Of a stretch of DNA of 64,000 nt, positions 9,743 through 17,880 are shown piece by piece. The DNA is from JABDMH01 sp965222645 (GTDB taxonomy: Bacteria > Bacteroidota > Bacteroidia > Chitinophagales > Saprospiraceae), in contig OZ244968.1 of NCBI GenBank assembly GCA_965222645.1, positions 4,526,001 through 4,590,000 on the forward strand, read 5' to 3'. The notes beneath the pieces are model-generated. The model made no database searches. It was not told where the DNA came from and worked only from the letters and a program-made list of their open reading frames with translations. Each line of letters opens with the position of its first letter. The first letter of the stretch is position 1. A program made the translations under genes and the position numbers.

Positions 9743-11245
9743 ATGGAAAAGTACACAAAATTGATCTTGTTATTCGCCATCGTGGGTCTTGTGGGAGTCA
9801 GTTGCAAAGATTCAGAGAGATCAGCGACCACGGGTTGGAAATACAATGACCAAAAATGGGGAGGTTTTCAAAAATCTGATTTTAAAGGGCAGATAACGGC
9901 TCCCAATCTCGTGCTTGTCGAAGGAGGGACATTTACAATGGGAATAACCTCTGAAGACGTCACTTTTGAATGGAACAATGTACCCAGAAGGGTGACTGTA
10001 CCATCATTTTATATTGACGAAACAGAAATAGCCAATATTGACTACCGTCATTTTGTGTTCTGGACTCAAAATACATTCGGTGAAAGCTATCCAAAGCGAT
10101 ATCGCGAAGTATTGCCAGATACTTTAGTCTGGAGAGAGGAACTCGCCTATAATGAGCCTCTGATCGAAACGTACTTCCGGCATCCTTCTTTTGATGACTA
10201 TCCTGTCGTAGGGGTGAGCTGGAAGCAAGCCAGTGAGTACGCTCAATGGCGCACGGATCGGGTAAATGAGATGCTGATGATCGAAAAAGGTATCCTAAAT
10301 CCAAATCCGGAACAAAAAGATGCAGATAATTTTAATACCAAAGCATATCTGGCAGGACAATATGAGGGAAATGTTAAGAAGAATCTGAAAGACGAAGTTT
10401 CAGGAGGTGAGCGAAAAGTAAGAGTCGAGGACGGAATCTTTGTACCTTCTTACCGGCTACCCACAGAGGCAGAATGGGAATATGCGGCTTTGGGGCTGAT
10501 TGGAAAACGAGTAGCCAAGCAGGACGAGTTGATCAGCGAGCGACGAATTTATCCCTGGGATAAAAATACGGCAAGATATAAGAGACGGGATCGCAATCAG
10601 GGCAAGATGATGGCCAACTTTAAGCGAGGAAAGGGAGATTACATGGGACTTGCCGGTAAGCTTAATGACAATGCTCCTTATCCATCTGAAGTACGATCCT
10701 ATTGGCCAAATGATTATGGCCTATATAATATGGCAGGAAATGTAAACGAGTGGGTTGCGGATGTATATCGACCCATGACGAGTACGACGCTGAGAGATGA
10801 GGATCAACATGACCTCAGTCCTTTCAGGGGTAATGAGTTTTACGAAGTAGTGAGAGATGAGGAAGGTAAAGTCGCTGAAAAAGATAGTTTGGGTAGATTG
10901 CCAATGCAACTCGTCGATTCCGCTGCTACAGCAGAAAGAGAAAACTATCACCGGCCAGAGCTGCTGGATTATCGCGATGGCGACGAGGATAGTCACGCTG
11001 AGTATGACTATGGTGCTACCACCTTAATAAACAGTGAATCAAGAGTAATAAAAGGTGGATCCTGGGCCGATCGTTTGTTCTGGCTGGCTCCGGGAGCAAG
11101 ACGCTTTAAAAACGAATCGAAGTCCGATAAGACAATCGGCTTTAGATGTGCAATGGATAGACTTGGTGCCCCTGTGGGCAATGATGGAAAATCAGGTAAT
11201 TATTTCAAATCTACCAAGTCGAAAGTAAAACGAAAGTACAAGTAG
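9743..11245 (+). CDS. gldJ: Gliding motility/T9SS lipoprotein GldJ
   Basis: GldJ is an outer-membrane lipoprotein required for gliding and for stability of GldK in the T9SS ring. The 500-residue product starts with a lipoprotein signal peptide whose lipobox places Cys21 at the new N-terminus (GVSC). The rest is a formylglycine-generating-enzyme (SUMF1) fold: VEGGTFTMG near residue 60, the insert-rich middle typical of GldJ, RLPTEAEWEYAA, NMAGNVNEWVADVY, then VIKGGSWADR and IGFRCAMDR near the end. SUMF1 active-site cysteines are not evident, as expected for a structural member. A strong intrinsic terminator follows the stop codon. GldK has the same fold; the arrangement beside murF and the T9SS genes favours GldJ. 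Confidence 0.88.
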   Translation: MEKYTKLILLFAIVGLVGVSCKDSERSATTGWKYNDQKWGGFQKSDFKGQITAPNLVLVEGGTFTMGITSEDVTFEWNNVPRRVTVPSFYIDETEIANIDYRHFVFWTQNTFGESYPKRYREVLPDTLVWREELAYNEPLIETYFRHPSFDDYPVVGVSWKQASEYAQWRTDRVNEMLMIEKGILNPNPEQKDADNFNTKAYLAGQYEGNVKKNLKDEVSGGERKVRVEDGIFVPSYRLPTEAEWEYAALGLIGKRVAKQDELISERRIYPWDKNTARYKRRDRNQGKMMANFKRGKGDYMGLAGKLNDNAPYPSEVRSYWPNDYGLYNMAGNVNEWVADVYRPMTSTTLRDEDQHDLSPFRGNEFYEVVRDEEGKVAEKDSLGRLPMQLVDSAATAERENYHRPELLDYRDGDEDSHAEYDYGATTLINSESRVIKGGSWADRLFWLAPGARRFKNESKSDKTIGFRCAMDRLGAPVGNDGKSGNYFKSTKSKVKRKYK

Positions 11246-11270
11246 ATTTAAGTTAGGAAATAAAGTTAGG

Positions 11271-11307
11271 GTCCTGCCATTAAACAATGGTGGGACTTTT
11301 TATTTTT
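11271..11307 (+). terminator. Intrinsic terminator after gldJ
   Basis: GTCCTGCCATT (11271-11281) pairs over 11 positions with AATGGTGGGAC (11286-11296), with two G-U pairs, around an AAAC loop. A T-rich run, TTTTTATTTTT, follows directly. The stem lies 25 bp after the gldJ stop. Confidence 0.85.
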
Positions 11308-11308
11308 G
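11301..11308 (+). promoter_or_regulatory. Possible -7 box for murF inside the terminator T-tract
   Basis: TATTTTTG fits TAnnTTTG. It would place the transcription start at about 11313-11316, within a few bases of the murF start codon, giving a leaderless or nearly leaderless message. No TTTG is seen 19-22 bp upstream, so this may be chance in a T-rich tract. Confidence 0.3.
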
Positions 11309-11318
11309 ATACTTGCGA

Positions 11319-12635
11319 ATGACTGACACCTTATACGAGATCTTTAAGCGATCCACCGGCGTTTCCACCGACACCAGGCAGAATCTAAAGGGAAAACTTT
11401 TTTTTGCGTTGAAAGGTGACCGGTTTGATGGAAATGAGTACGCCAAACAGGCCGTTTCAGACGGTGCACTGGCATCTGTAGTCAGCGACCCGACCCTGAA
11501 GAGTCATAAGGATTGTTTCTATGTAGACAATACGCTGACATCCCTTCAGAGACTTGCTCATTATCACAGAATTCAGAATGAAATACCCGTAATTGCCTTG
11601 ACCGGTTCGAATGGTAAGACAACCACAAAAGAATTGTTGCACAGTATCCTTGCTCAGAAATTTCAGGTGGTTGCAACCAAAGGCAACTGTAACAACCACA
11701 TCGGTGTACCGCTCACCCTGCTTAATCTGCACGAAGCCACCGAAGTAGCAATTATTGAGATGGGATCAAATGCTCCGGGTGAGATCGCTTGGCTCACTAA
11801 CATTACCGCACCCACCATGGGCCTGGTCACCAATGTCGGACAAGCTCATCTCGAGGGATTTGGTACGGTCGAAAACATCTGGGAGGAAAAGACAGCGCTC
11901 TTGCGGTACCTCGATGCGCGAGCCCTGCCTGTATTCATCAACGCTGAGGAAGAATCACTCCAAGCCCTTAAAAGCATCAAATTTAATAGGGCGGTCTACT
12001 ATGAGCGCAACAAGCTTTGTGATCCGGTGGAGAGAGTCGATTTCGCTATCGAAGATACGGGTATCCGGGTCGAGATAACAGGCAAAGATGAAAGACAGAG
12101 GATTTGCCATTCTGCCCTCTACGGAGCACACAATGTTCACAACATACTTACTGGCATAGCCGTTGGGACGTTTATGGGATTAGAAGTGAGTGACATTTTA
12201 AAAGGGATCGAAAATTATAAACCAGGTGCACTGAGATCCGAAATTGTCAAGCGGGGAAGATGCACCTTTTACCTGGATACCTACAACGCTAATCCGACAA
12301 GTATGAAAAGGGCCCTCGACTTTTTCAGCACGATCGATAGTGATCAGAAAGTAGTCATCTTAGGCGATATGAAAGAGATGGGAACGCAAAGTGAATCTGC
12401 TCACCGGGAAATATTGTATAAGGCTGCAAGGCTTTTTGGAGAAAGTCAAATAATACTCGTGGGCCCTGAATTTGAGAAGGCCCTGCAGAGATCAAAAACA
12501 CTCTCCGATGTAGTGAGCCTTGCTACAGCATCAGACGCTACCACCTACCTCAAGGAAAAAGAACTCGATGAAGCTGCCGTTCTTGTCAAAGGTTCGAGAA
12601 GTATGAAATTGGAGGAGATTCTTGACGGATACTAA
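11319..12635 (+). CDS. murF: UDP-N-acetylmuramoyl-tripeptide--D-alanyl-D-alanine ligase
   Basis: MurF adds D-Ala-D-Ala to the UDP-MurNAc-tripeptide in the cytoplasm, the last soluble step of peptidoglycan precursor synthesis. The ATP-binding loop ALTGSNGKTTTKELLH lies near residues 93-108. The Mur-ligase middle domain follows with EMGSNAPGEI and TNVGQAHLEGFG, and the C-terminal domain begins near YNANPTSMKRALD, the usual DxYNANP signature. The ATG gives 438 residues; a TTG two codons earlier is also possible. It follows gldJ after a terminator, so it probably has its own promoter, although the gldJ-murF order suggests a linked history. Confidence 0.95.
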   Translation: MTDTLYEIFKRSTGVSTDTRQNLKGKLFFALKGDRFDGNEYAKQAVSDGALASVVSDPTLKSHKDCFYVDNTLTSLQRLAHYHRIQNEIPVIALTGSNGKTTTKELLHSILAQKFQVVATKGNCNNHIGVPLTLLNLHEATEVAIIEMGSNAPGEIAWLTNITAPTMGLVTNVGQAHLEGFGTVENIWEEKTALLRYLDARALPVFINAEEESLQALKSIKFNRAVYYERNKLCDPVERVDFAIEDTGIRVEITGKDERQRICHSALYGAHNVHNILTGIAVGTFMGLEVSDILKGIENYKPGALRSEIVKRGRCTFYLDTYNANPTSMKRALDFFSTIDSDQKVVILGDMKEMGTQSESAHREILYKAARLFGESQIILVGPEFEKALQRSKTLSDVVSLATASDATTYLKEKELDEAAVLVKGSRSMKLEEILDGY

Positions 12636-12700
12636 ATGGCACACACTCAGGACTGTATGTATGCTTGAAAGACAAATTCAGACCGTTATTGTGAAATGAA

Positions 12701-13789
12701 CTACTGATAATTCACTGTCTGGTCGACTAGATTATTCTCAATGGAGTTCGACCAGTACGCGATTCTGTCTGATAATAATTCTTCGTTTGCTGCTGCCGTA
12801 TAATCGGCATAATCACAGGGCAAAATCACTGTCTTTCCACTGGGGCCCGGAGAGATTTTTATCCACCATTTTTGTTCTTTCTCATCTTTGTAAAAGGTCA
12901 ATTTTTTGCCTTCCACATCATGATTCAGGGTATATCTTTTCATTTCCCCAACATTAGAAACACGTGTTGTTCTCCGCATATCAAGTCCGTAAATGTAATA
13001 CCATATCAATGTGCAGAACAGATCTATCGAAAGCCTGTCTTTGTGTGATGTTTTTTCAAAACCGAATAAACAGCTAATGAGGTTTGCCTCCGACCGTCCG
13101 GCATAATATCCGAGCTGGCAGGCCTCTTCAGTTGTCAACCCGATTGCATGTTTGGATTTCTGGATTGGAGCTTCACAATACTTTAGAGCTTCAAGACTTA
13201 ATCCGAAGAGCTGGGAAGATCTGATTTCGGGTTCGCCAACACCCACATCTGGTCTCAAGTTGCCCAATCGAATCGACCTAAATCCATCATCCGGCTTATT
13301 ACCCAGCTCATTGAGATTGCACAAATGAGCCCGGTGTCCGAGCACAAAAAGGTTCTTTAACCATGGCCTCCGCAAATCGAAAAAAGTTTTGTCAATCCCC
13401 CTTCCCAGCGATGGTAAAATTAATGTTGAGGTAAAGGATTTTTCGGAGAATTGCAGGGCATCAAAACACGCTTTCATGGCGGCATACTCGCCTCCGATTA
13501 CGACAGTTTGGATACCTTGAAGGACATTAGATTGTAAGATGGGAATTATATCAGCTTCGGTTTTTCCTTTTTTTATGCTACTGAAGGATTTTAGGATGAC
13601 GTGCTCAAAATCAAATTGAAACGTCTGTAGATGGTTCAGAATGGATTTCCCCAGATCTGATTGAATTACAAGAATTTGTAAGCTATTCCTATTTTCTGAA
13701 GGGAGGTCTCCCAGCTTTTTAGGAGAAAAAAAACACGAATCTGATTTTACCGATCCAAGTAGATCTATTGACACTGGGTCTGCTTTCAT
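12701..13789 (-). CDS. Arginase-fold, formimidoylglutamase-like protein with altered active site
   Basis: The 362-residue protein aligns by eye with the arginase/formimidoylglutamase family of Bacteroidota: an LGNLRPDVGVGEPEIRSSQL segment where active members have a D-x-D-type metal motif, a GLTTEEACQLGYYAGRSEAN stretch, the IWYYIYGLDMRR helix and a KWWIKI...VILPCDYADYTAAANEE ending. Active ureohydrolases bind two Mn ions through GGGHD, DAHxD and SxDxDxxDP motifs. Here the first is replaced by IGGEYAAM (near residues 97-104), and I find no DAHxD or DxDxxDP. It is therefore unlikely to hydrolyse guanidino or formimino groups. The role is unknown. It is monocistronic, converging on murF and divergent from the OmpA-family gene. 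Confidence 0.6.
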   Translation of the reverse strand: MKADPVSIDLLGSVKSDSCFFSPKKLGDLPSENRNSLQILVIQSDLGKSILNHLQTFQFDFEHVILKSFSSIKKGKTEADIIPILQSNVLQGIQTVVIGGEYAAMKACFDALQFSEKSFTSTLILPSLGRGIDKTFFDLRRPWLKNLFVLGHRAHLCNLNELGNKPDDGFRSIRLGNLRPDVGVGEPEIRSSQLFGLSLEALKYCEAPIQKSKHAIGLTTEEACQLGYYAGRSEANLISCLFGFEKTSHKDRLSIDLFCTLIWYYIYGLDMRRTTRVSNVGEMKRYTLNHDVEGKKLTFYKDEKEQKWWIKISPGPSGKTVILPCDYADYTAAANEELLSDRIAYWSNSIENNLVDQTVNYQ

Positions 13790-13864
13790 AACATATTAAA
13801 TAAAATACAAATATATATTAAAAATCAGAGCCTTGGGAATACATATCAAAAAAGGGAATTATAA

Positions 13865-13895
13865 TTTGCCCGCTAGATAAAAAAAGATATTTTTG
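13865..13895 (+). promoter_or_regulatory. Consensus Bacteroidota promoter of the OmpA-family gene
   Basis: TTTG at 13865-13868 and TATTTTTG at 13888-13895 are exactly 19 bp apart, the arrangement used by the Bacteroidota primary sigma factor. The start of transcription should fall near 13902, leaving a leader of about 40 nt before the ATG. Confidence 0.8.
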
Positions 13896-13940
13896 TTGCA
13901 GGGAGAGTAGTAAATTTAACAACATTAAAAGTTACATTGT

Positions 13941-15734
13941 ATGACACTATCGGCATCCATGGCATCTAGGTTTATCGTCTTGGTATCGGCACTCATACTC
14001 TCAGCACTCTGTCTTGCACAGGATCAGCCTGCAAACCCCAATGTCATTGACGATGAGATGACGGTAGATCCTGATCAGAATAAGAAATGGCGGGAGGGAC
14101 AGCATCCCTATTCGGCTAAGCCCAAAAACATGTGGGAGTTTGGCATACATGCCGGGTACGCATTTCTATCGGGCGATGTGGAAGCTCCATTTCCCGCAGG
14201 CCTAGGCCTTGGAGTCCATCTCCGAAAAGCCATCAATTATGCGCTTTCCTTTAGAATCGATACCTGGTACACGAGCTCCAGGGGACTGGATGCCAGGCCG
14301 CTCGGTCCCGGTACTTTGAGTGTGGAACGATTTGTGAGGCAAAATGGAGGTGCCATACAGGGTTACATCGATAATGGACAACTAGTACATCGCAATTACA
14401 AGGTTTCCATTTTGGGTGGCAGCTTTGAGGGTGTGATCAATATTGGTAATCTACTTTTTCACAAGGATAGAAATATTTGGAATGCATATGCTGTTGTGGG
14501 AGTGGGGCTAAATATACCTACAACAAAAGTCGACCTTCTCAATGGAAATTCCCTTTATAATTTCGAATCTGTAAGCAGCGGTCTGGACCTTACAACTCAG
14601 GATGGTCGACGAGAATCGAGAAAGAGGTTGAAAGACTTACTCGACGGTGACTATGAGACCGATGGTGGAGTAGAAAATGATATTATTGCTCTCGGAGATA
14701 AGAAGACCATCTTGCCTCACCTCAATTTTGGTTTGGGGATCGCCAGAAAATTAAGTGACAAAGTAAACTTGGGTTTGGAGTACCAGATCCTTGTTGCTGA
14801 CAGTGATCTCTTTGACTCGTGGGAATACCGGACACGGTTCGATGAAACGAATAACCTGGATGTACCCCATTATCTATCTCTTCGGCTTGCCTTGAATTTG
14901 GGCGATCCAAATGAGAAAACAGAACCCCTCTATTGGCTGAATCCCCTAAGTGGAGCAATGAATGACCTCGCAGAAGTGAAGGCGAGACCAATACTTGACC
15001 TCACGGATACAGATGGTGATGGTGTGATCGACATGTTAGATCAAGAAATTAACAGCCCTGAAGGCGCCCCCGTCGATACAAGAGGTGTGGTTCTCGATAG
15101 CGACAATGATGGCGTCGCCGACTATCAGGACTCAGAGCCATATTCTCCACCGGGATATGATATTGACACCCGGGGAGTAGCTCAGATCCCCGAACCAGAT
15201 GTGCTTACCGAAGATGAAATCAACGATGTGATCAATCAGAAAATCAGTAGCATCCGGACCAATTGGTTTTTACCAATGATCCATTTTGATCTCGATAAGT
15301 ACTACATCAAGCCTGAATTCTACGGCCAGCTTCATCATATTGCGACGGTCCTGGAACAGCATCCAAATATAAGTGTCATTGTTAAAGGCTTCACAGATAT
15401 TAGAAATCCAAATGACTACAATACCGTTCTGTCCTACAGACGCGCCAGAGCTGCAGTAGATTATCTTACATCGCGATACAATGTTCCCCGCAATCGGCTT
15501 ATTATCCAATATGGTGGCGAAGAAAGTCCTTTGATTCCGGACCTGCCTGATTCTCATAACATTGACAAGACAAGAGAAATGCAGCAGTATATGAATCGAC
15601 GGGTGGAGTTTATTATTGCCGGGCCTAATGATAAAGAAATGCCTGAGCCCGAAGGTCCGGACGCAGGAGATGGGACTCCCGGATCTTCCAGACCTGGTCC
15701 TAAGTACAGCGGTAATCGGAACTCCGGATACTAG
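13941..15734 (+). CDS. OmpA-family outer-membrane protein with thrombospondin type 3 repeats
   Basis: This 597-residue protein has a signal peptide ending near CLAQDQ, an N-terminal barrel-like region (roughly residues 45-330), acidic calcium-binding repeats of the thrombospondin-3 kind (DTDGDGVIDMLDQ and DSDNDGVADYQDSEP, near 356-395), and a C-terminal OmpA domain (about 430-560). The latter has FDLDKYYIKPEF and the peptidoglycan-binding helix NTVLSYRRARAAVDYL. The tail of about 30 residues is rich in Pro and Gly. It most likely ties the outer membrane to peptidoglycan. It stands alone behind a near-perfect promoter, which suggests strong constitutive expression. Met7 is a possible alternative start. 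Confidence 0.88.
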   Translation: MTLSASMASRFIVLVSALILSALCLAQDQPANPNVIDDEMTVDPDQNKKWREGQHPYSAKPKNMWEFGIHAGYAFLSGDVEAPFPAGLGLGVHLRKAINYALSFRIDTWYTSSRGLDARPLGPGTLSVERFVRQNGGAIQGYIDNGQLVHRNYKVSILGGSFEGVINIGNLLFHKDRNIWNAYAVVGVGLNIPTTKVDLLNGNSLYNFESVSSGLDLTTQDGRRESRKRLKDLLDGDYETDGGVENDIIALGDKKTILPHLNFGLGIARKLSDKVNLGLEYQILVADSDLFDSWEYRTRFDETNNLDVPHYLSLRLALNLGDPNEKTEPLYWLNPLSGAMNDLAEVKARPILDLTDTDGDGVIDMLDQEINSPEGAPVDTRGVVLDSDNDGVADYQDSEPYSPPGYDIDTRGVAQIPEPDVLTEDEINDVINQKISSIRTNWFLPMIHFDLDKYYIKPEFYGQLHHIATVLEQHPNISVIVKGFTDIRNPNDYNTVLSYRRARAAVDYLTSRYNVPRNRLIIQYGGEESPLIPDLPDSHNIDKTREMQQYMNRRVEFIIAGPNDKEMPEPEGPDAGDGTPGSSRPGPKYSGNRNSGY

Positions 15735-15856
15735 GAGATTTCCTACTAGAGTTTCATTGACTAACCCCGGCTGATTGGATTAATCGTGCCTGGATAAGCG
15801 TAAAACGCAGGTCCCTTCTAAGGAAGGATCTGGTCACCCCATTAGGACGAGATCCA

Positions 15857-17110
15857 TCACATCAGCATTTGCACTGGTTGCTCGAGAAATGAGCGCAATG
15901 TCTGCAGGAAGATGGCGGCAGTAGCTCCATCGACCGTGCGGTGATCGCTCGAGAGCGTGACCTTCATCAAATGGCCGATCTCGATTTTCCCATCTTCAAC
16001 CACCGGCTTTTGAGTAATCGAGCCCACTGCCAGTATCGCTGCATCGGGGGGATTGATAATCGCTGTAAATTCATCGACCGCAAACATCCCCAGATTCGAA
16101 ATGGTAAATGTATTGCCTAGCATTTGCTCTGGCTGAATTTTTTTCTCCCGGGCCAGTTCAGCTAGTTCTCTCACCTCCTCATTGATCTCGGAAAGTGATT
16201 TTAGGTCAGCATGTCTAATCACCGGCACAACCAGGCCCTCCGGAACGGCAACAGCTACTCCAATATTTATCTCACCATTTTGGCGAATATGATCTCCCAT
16301 CCAGCTACTATTCACTTCAGGATGTTTGCGCAAAGAAAGGGCCACTGCTTTCAAAATGATATCGTTGAAAGAAATCTTTGGGGGTGCACCTGCATTTAAT
16401 TGTTTTCGTGCCCGGATAGTTTCATCCATCTTGATTTCTACCGTTACGTAGAAATGTGGCGCACCGAACTTGCTTTCCGTAAGCCTTCTCGCAATCACTT
16501 TTCTCATCTGGCTGATGGGCAGCTCCTTTGATATCCCCGTCTGTCTTTCCGGTGATGTTGAGGGTCTTGGCTTTTTACCGGAAGGACGCGTAAATCCCAG
16601 CACATCTCTCTTTATAATCCTTCCATGCTCACCGGTGCCGTCTATCTCGTTGAGATCAATACCTTTTTCCCTGGCAAGTCTCCGTGCCAGTGGGGAGGCC
16701 TTTATTTGGCTGTCTGAGGCAGGATTTCCATTGCTGCTTACCTCACCAATTTCTGGTTTTGTCGTTTGAGCTGGCTTTGTTTCCACCGGTAGATCCTGGT
16801 CAGCTGTATTACCCTCTGCGACTGCTACAGTGGGTGACTCTGCTTGTGCAGCCTCAAGAGCGGCTGAAAAATCTTCACCTTTTTCTCCTATTACGGCAAG
16901 AATTCCGTTTACGGGTACAGGACCCTCTTTTACACCGATGTGCAACAAATATCCCTCGTGATAATTTTCCAGCTCCATGGTGGCTTTGTCTGTTTCGACC
17001 TCAGCGAGTACATCACCGGGTTCTACCTGATCTCCTACATTCTTTAGCCATCCCACGATTACGCCCTCTTCCATCGTATCACTGAGTCTGGGCATTCTGA
17101 TTATTTCCAT
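15857..17110 (-). CDS. Dihydrolipoamide acetyltransferase, E2 of pyruvate dehydrogenase
   Basis: E2 passes the acetyl group from E1 to CoA through a swinging lipoyl arm and forms the core of the 2-oxoacid dehydrogenase complex. The 417-residue product has one N-terminal lipoyl domain with the target Lys42 in EVETDKATMELE, a Pro/Glu/Thr-rich linker, the peripheral subunit-binding domain (SPLARRLAREKGIDL with GRIIKRDV, near 138-175) and the catalytic domain ending in SSDHRTVDGATAA, where His390 and Asp394 are the active-site pair. The pattern of a C-terminal ...FLEQPVQMLM fits pyruvate-type E2. E1 and E3 genes are not in the window, so a branched-chain or acetoin substrate cannot be excluded. 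Confidence 0.9.
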   Translation of the reverse strand: MEIIRMPRLSDTMEEGVIVGWLKNVGDQVEPGDVLAEVETDKATMELENYHEGYLLHIGVKEGPVPVNGILAVIGEKGEDFSAALEAAQAESPTVAVAEGNTADQDLPVETKPAQTTKPEIGEVSSNGNPASDSQIKASPLARRLAREKGIDLNEIDGTGEHGRIIKRDVLGFTRPSGKKPRPSTSPERQTGISKELPISQMRKVIARRLTESKFGAPHFYVTVEIKMDETIRARKQLNAGAPPKISFNDIILKAVALSLRKHPEVNSSWMGDHIRQNGEINIGVAVAVPEGLVVPVIRHADLKSLSEINEEVRELAELAREKKIQPEQMLGNTFTISNLGMFAVDEFTAIINPPDAAILAVGSITQKPVVEDGKIEIGHLMKVTLSSDHRTVDGATAAIFLQTLRSFLEQPVQMLM

Positions 17111-17247
17111 AGTATTTGTTATCGAAAAAAAAGATCGAATCTAAGCGCGCTAAATTAATAAAGAATCAATTACCCATGGTTTGTGAATCACCTATCTGAC
17201 TGGAATAGATGGAAGCTGTGCTTGAGGGATTTCTTATTTTTACCATT

Positions 17248-17859
17248 ATGAAAGTACAATCAAGGAACCTCGAGGCCTTAGTCGATGCTTTTTCAGATCT
17301 TCCGGGAATAGGTAGAAAAAGTGCCTTGCGTATTGCGATTCACATGCTGGGACAGCCGGTTGAACGTACGGAAAGATTTCAAAACGCGATTAAGGGATTG
17401 GAAAAGATTCGCCAGTGTCGTATTTGTCATAATCTTTCTGACGAGGATATTTGCCAGATCTGTACAGATCAATCGCGAAAGAAGGAGATCATTTGTGTAG
17501 TGGAAAATATACAAGACATAATGGCTATAGAAGAAACAGGCCAGTACAGAGGGACTTATCACGTTTTAGGTGGAGTAATATCACCCATTGAAGGGATTGG
17601 TCCTGATGATCTGAATATTCGAAGTCTATTAAATCGAATTGAAAAAGAACCTGTCGAAGAAATTATTATGGCTATTAGCCCAACAATCGATGGTGAGACA
17701 ACAATCTATTATATATCAAGAAAATTGGAATCAGGGAATATTTCTGTCAGTCAGATCGCAAGGGGTGTGGCTTTTGGTGGAGAGCTTCAATACACTGATG
17801 AGGTTACCTTAGGAAGATCGATAATCGCCAGAATGCCTTATGCAATAAATGGAAAATAA
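17248..17859 (+). CDS. recR: Recombination mediator RecR
   Basis: RecR acts with RecF/RecO to load RecA at gaps. The product has the helix-hairpin-helix LPGIGRKSALRIAIHML near the N-terminus, a four-Cys zinc finger (CRICHNLSDEDICQIC, near residues 57-72), a Toprim domain starting at IICVVENIQDIMAIEE, and the C-terminal TIDGETTIYYISRKL motif. I chose the ATG that starts MKVQSRN because it gives about 203 residues, the normal length; an ATG 13 codons upstream would add a hydrophobic extension that RecR lacks. It is 21 bp before the glycosyltransferase gene and divergent from the E2 gene. Confidence 0.95.
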   Translation: MKVQSRNLEALVDAFSDLPGIGRKSALRIAIHMLGQPVERTERFQNAIKGLEKIRQCRICHNLSDEDICQICTDQSRKKEIICVVENIQDIMAIEETGQYRGTYHVLGGVISPIEGIGPDDLNIRSLLNRIEKEPVEEIIMAISPTIDGETTIYYISRKLESGNISVSQIARGVAFGGELQYTDEVTLGRSIIARMPYAINGK

Positions 17860-17880
17860 AAGAATGTCTTTTTCTTTTTT

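Noticed and set aside
12701..13789. Functional arginase or formimidoylglutamase
   Set aside because: The metal-binding motifs needed for activity are not present.
15735..15856. Terminator between the OmpA-family and E2 genes
   Set aside because: A CCTTCTAAGGAAGG element forms only a weak hairpin and lacks a T-tract.
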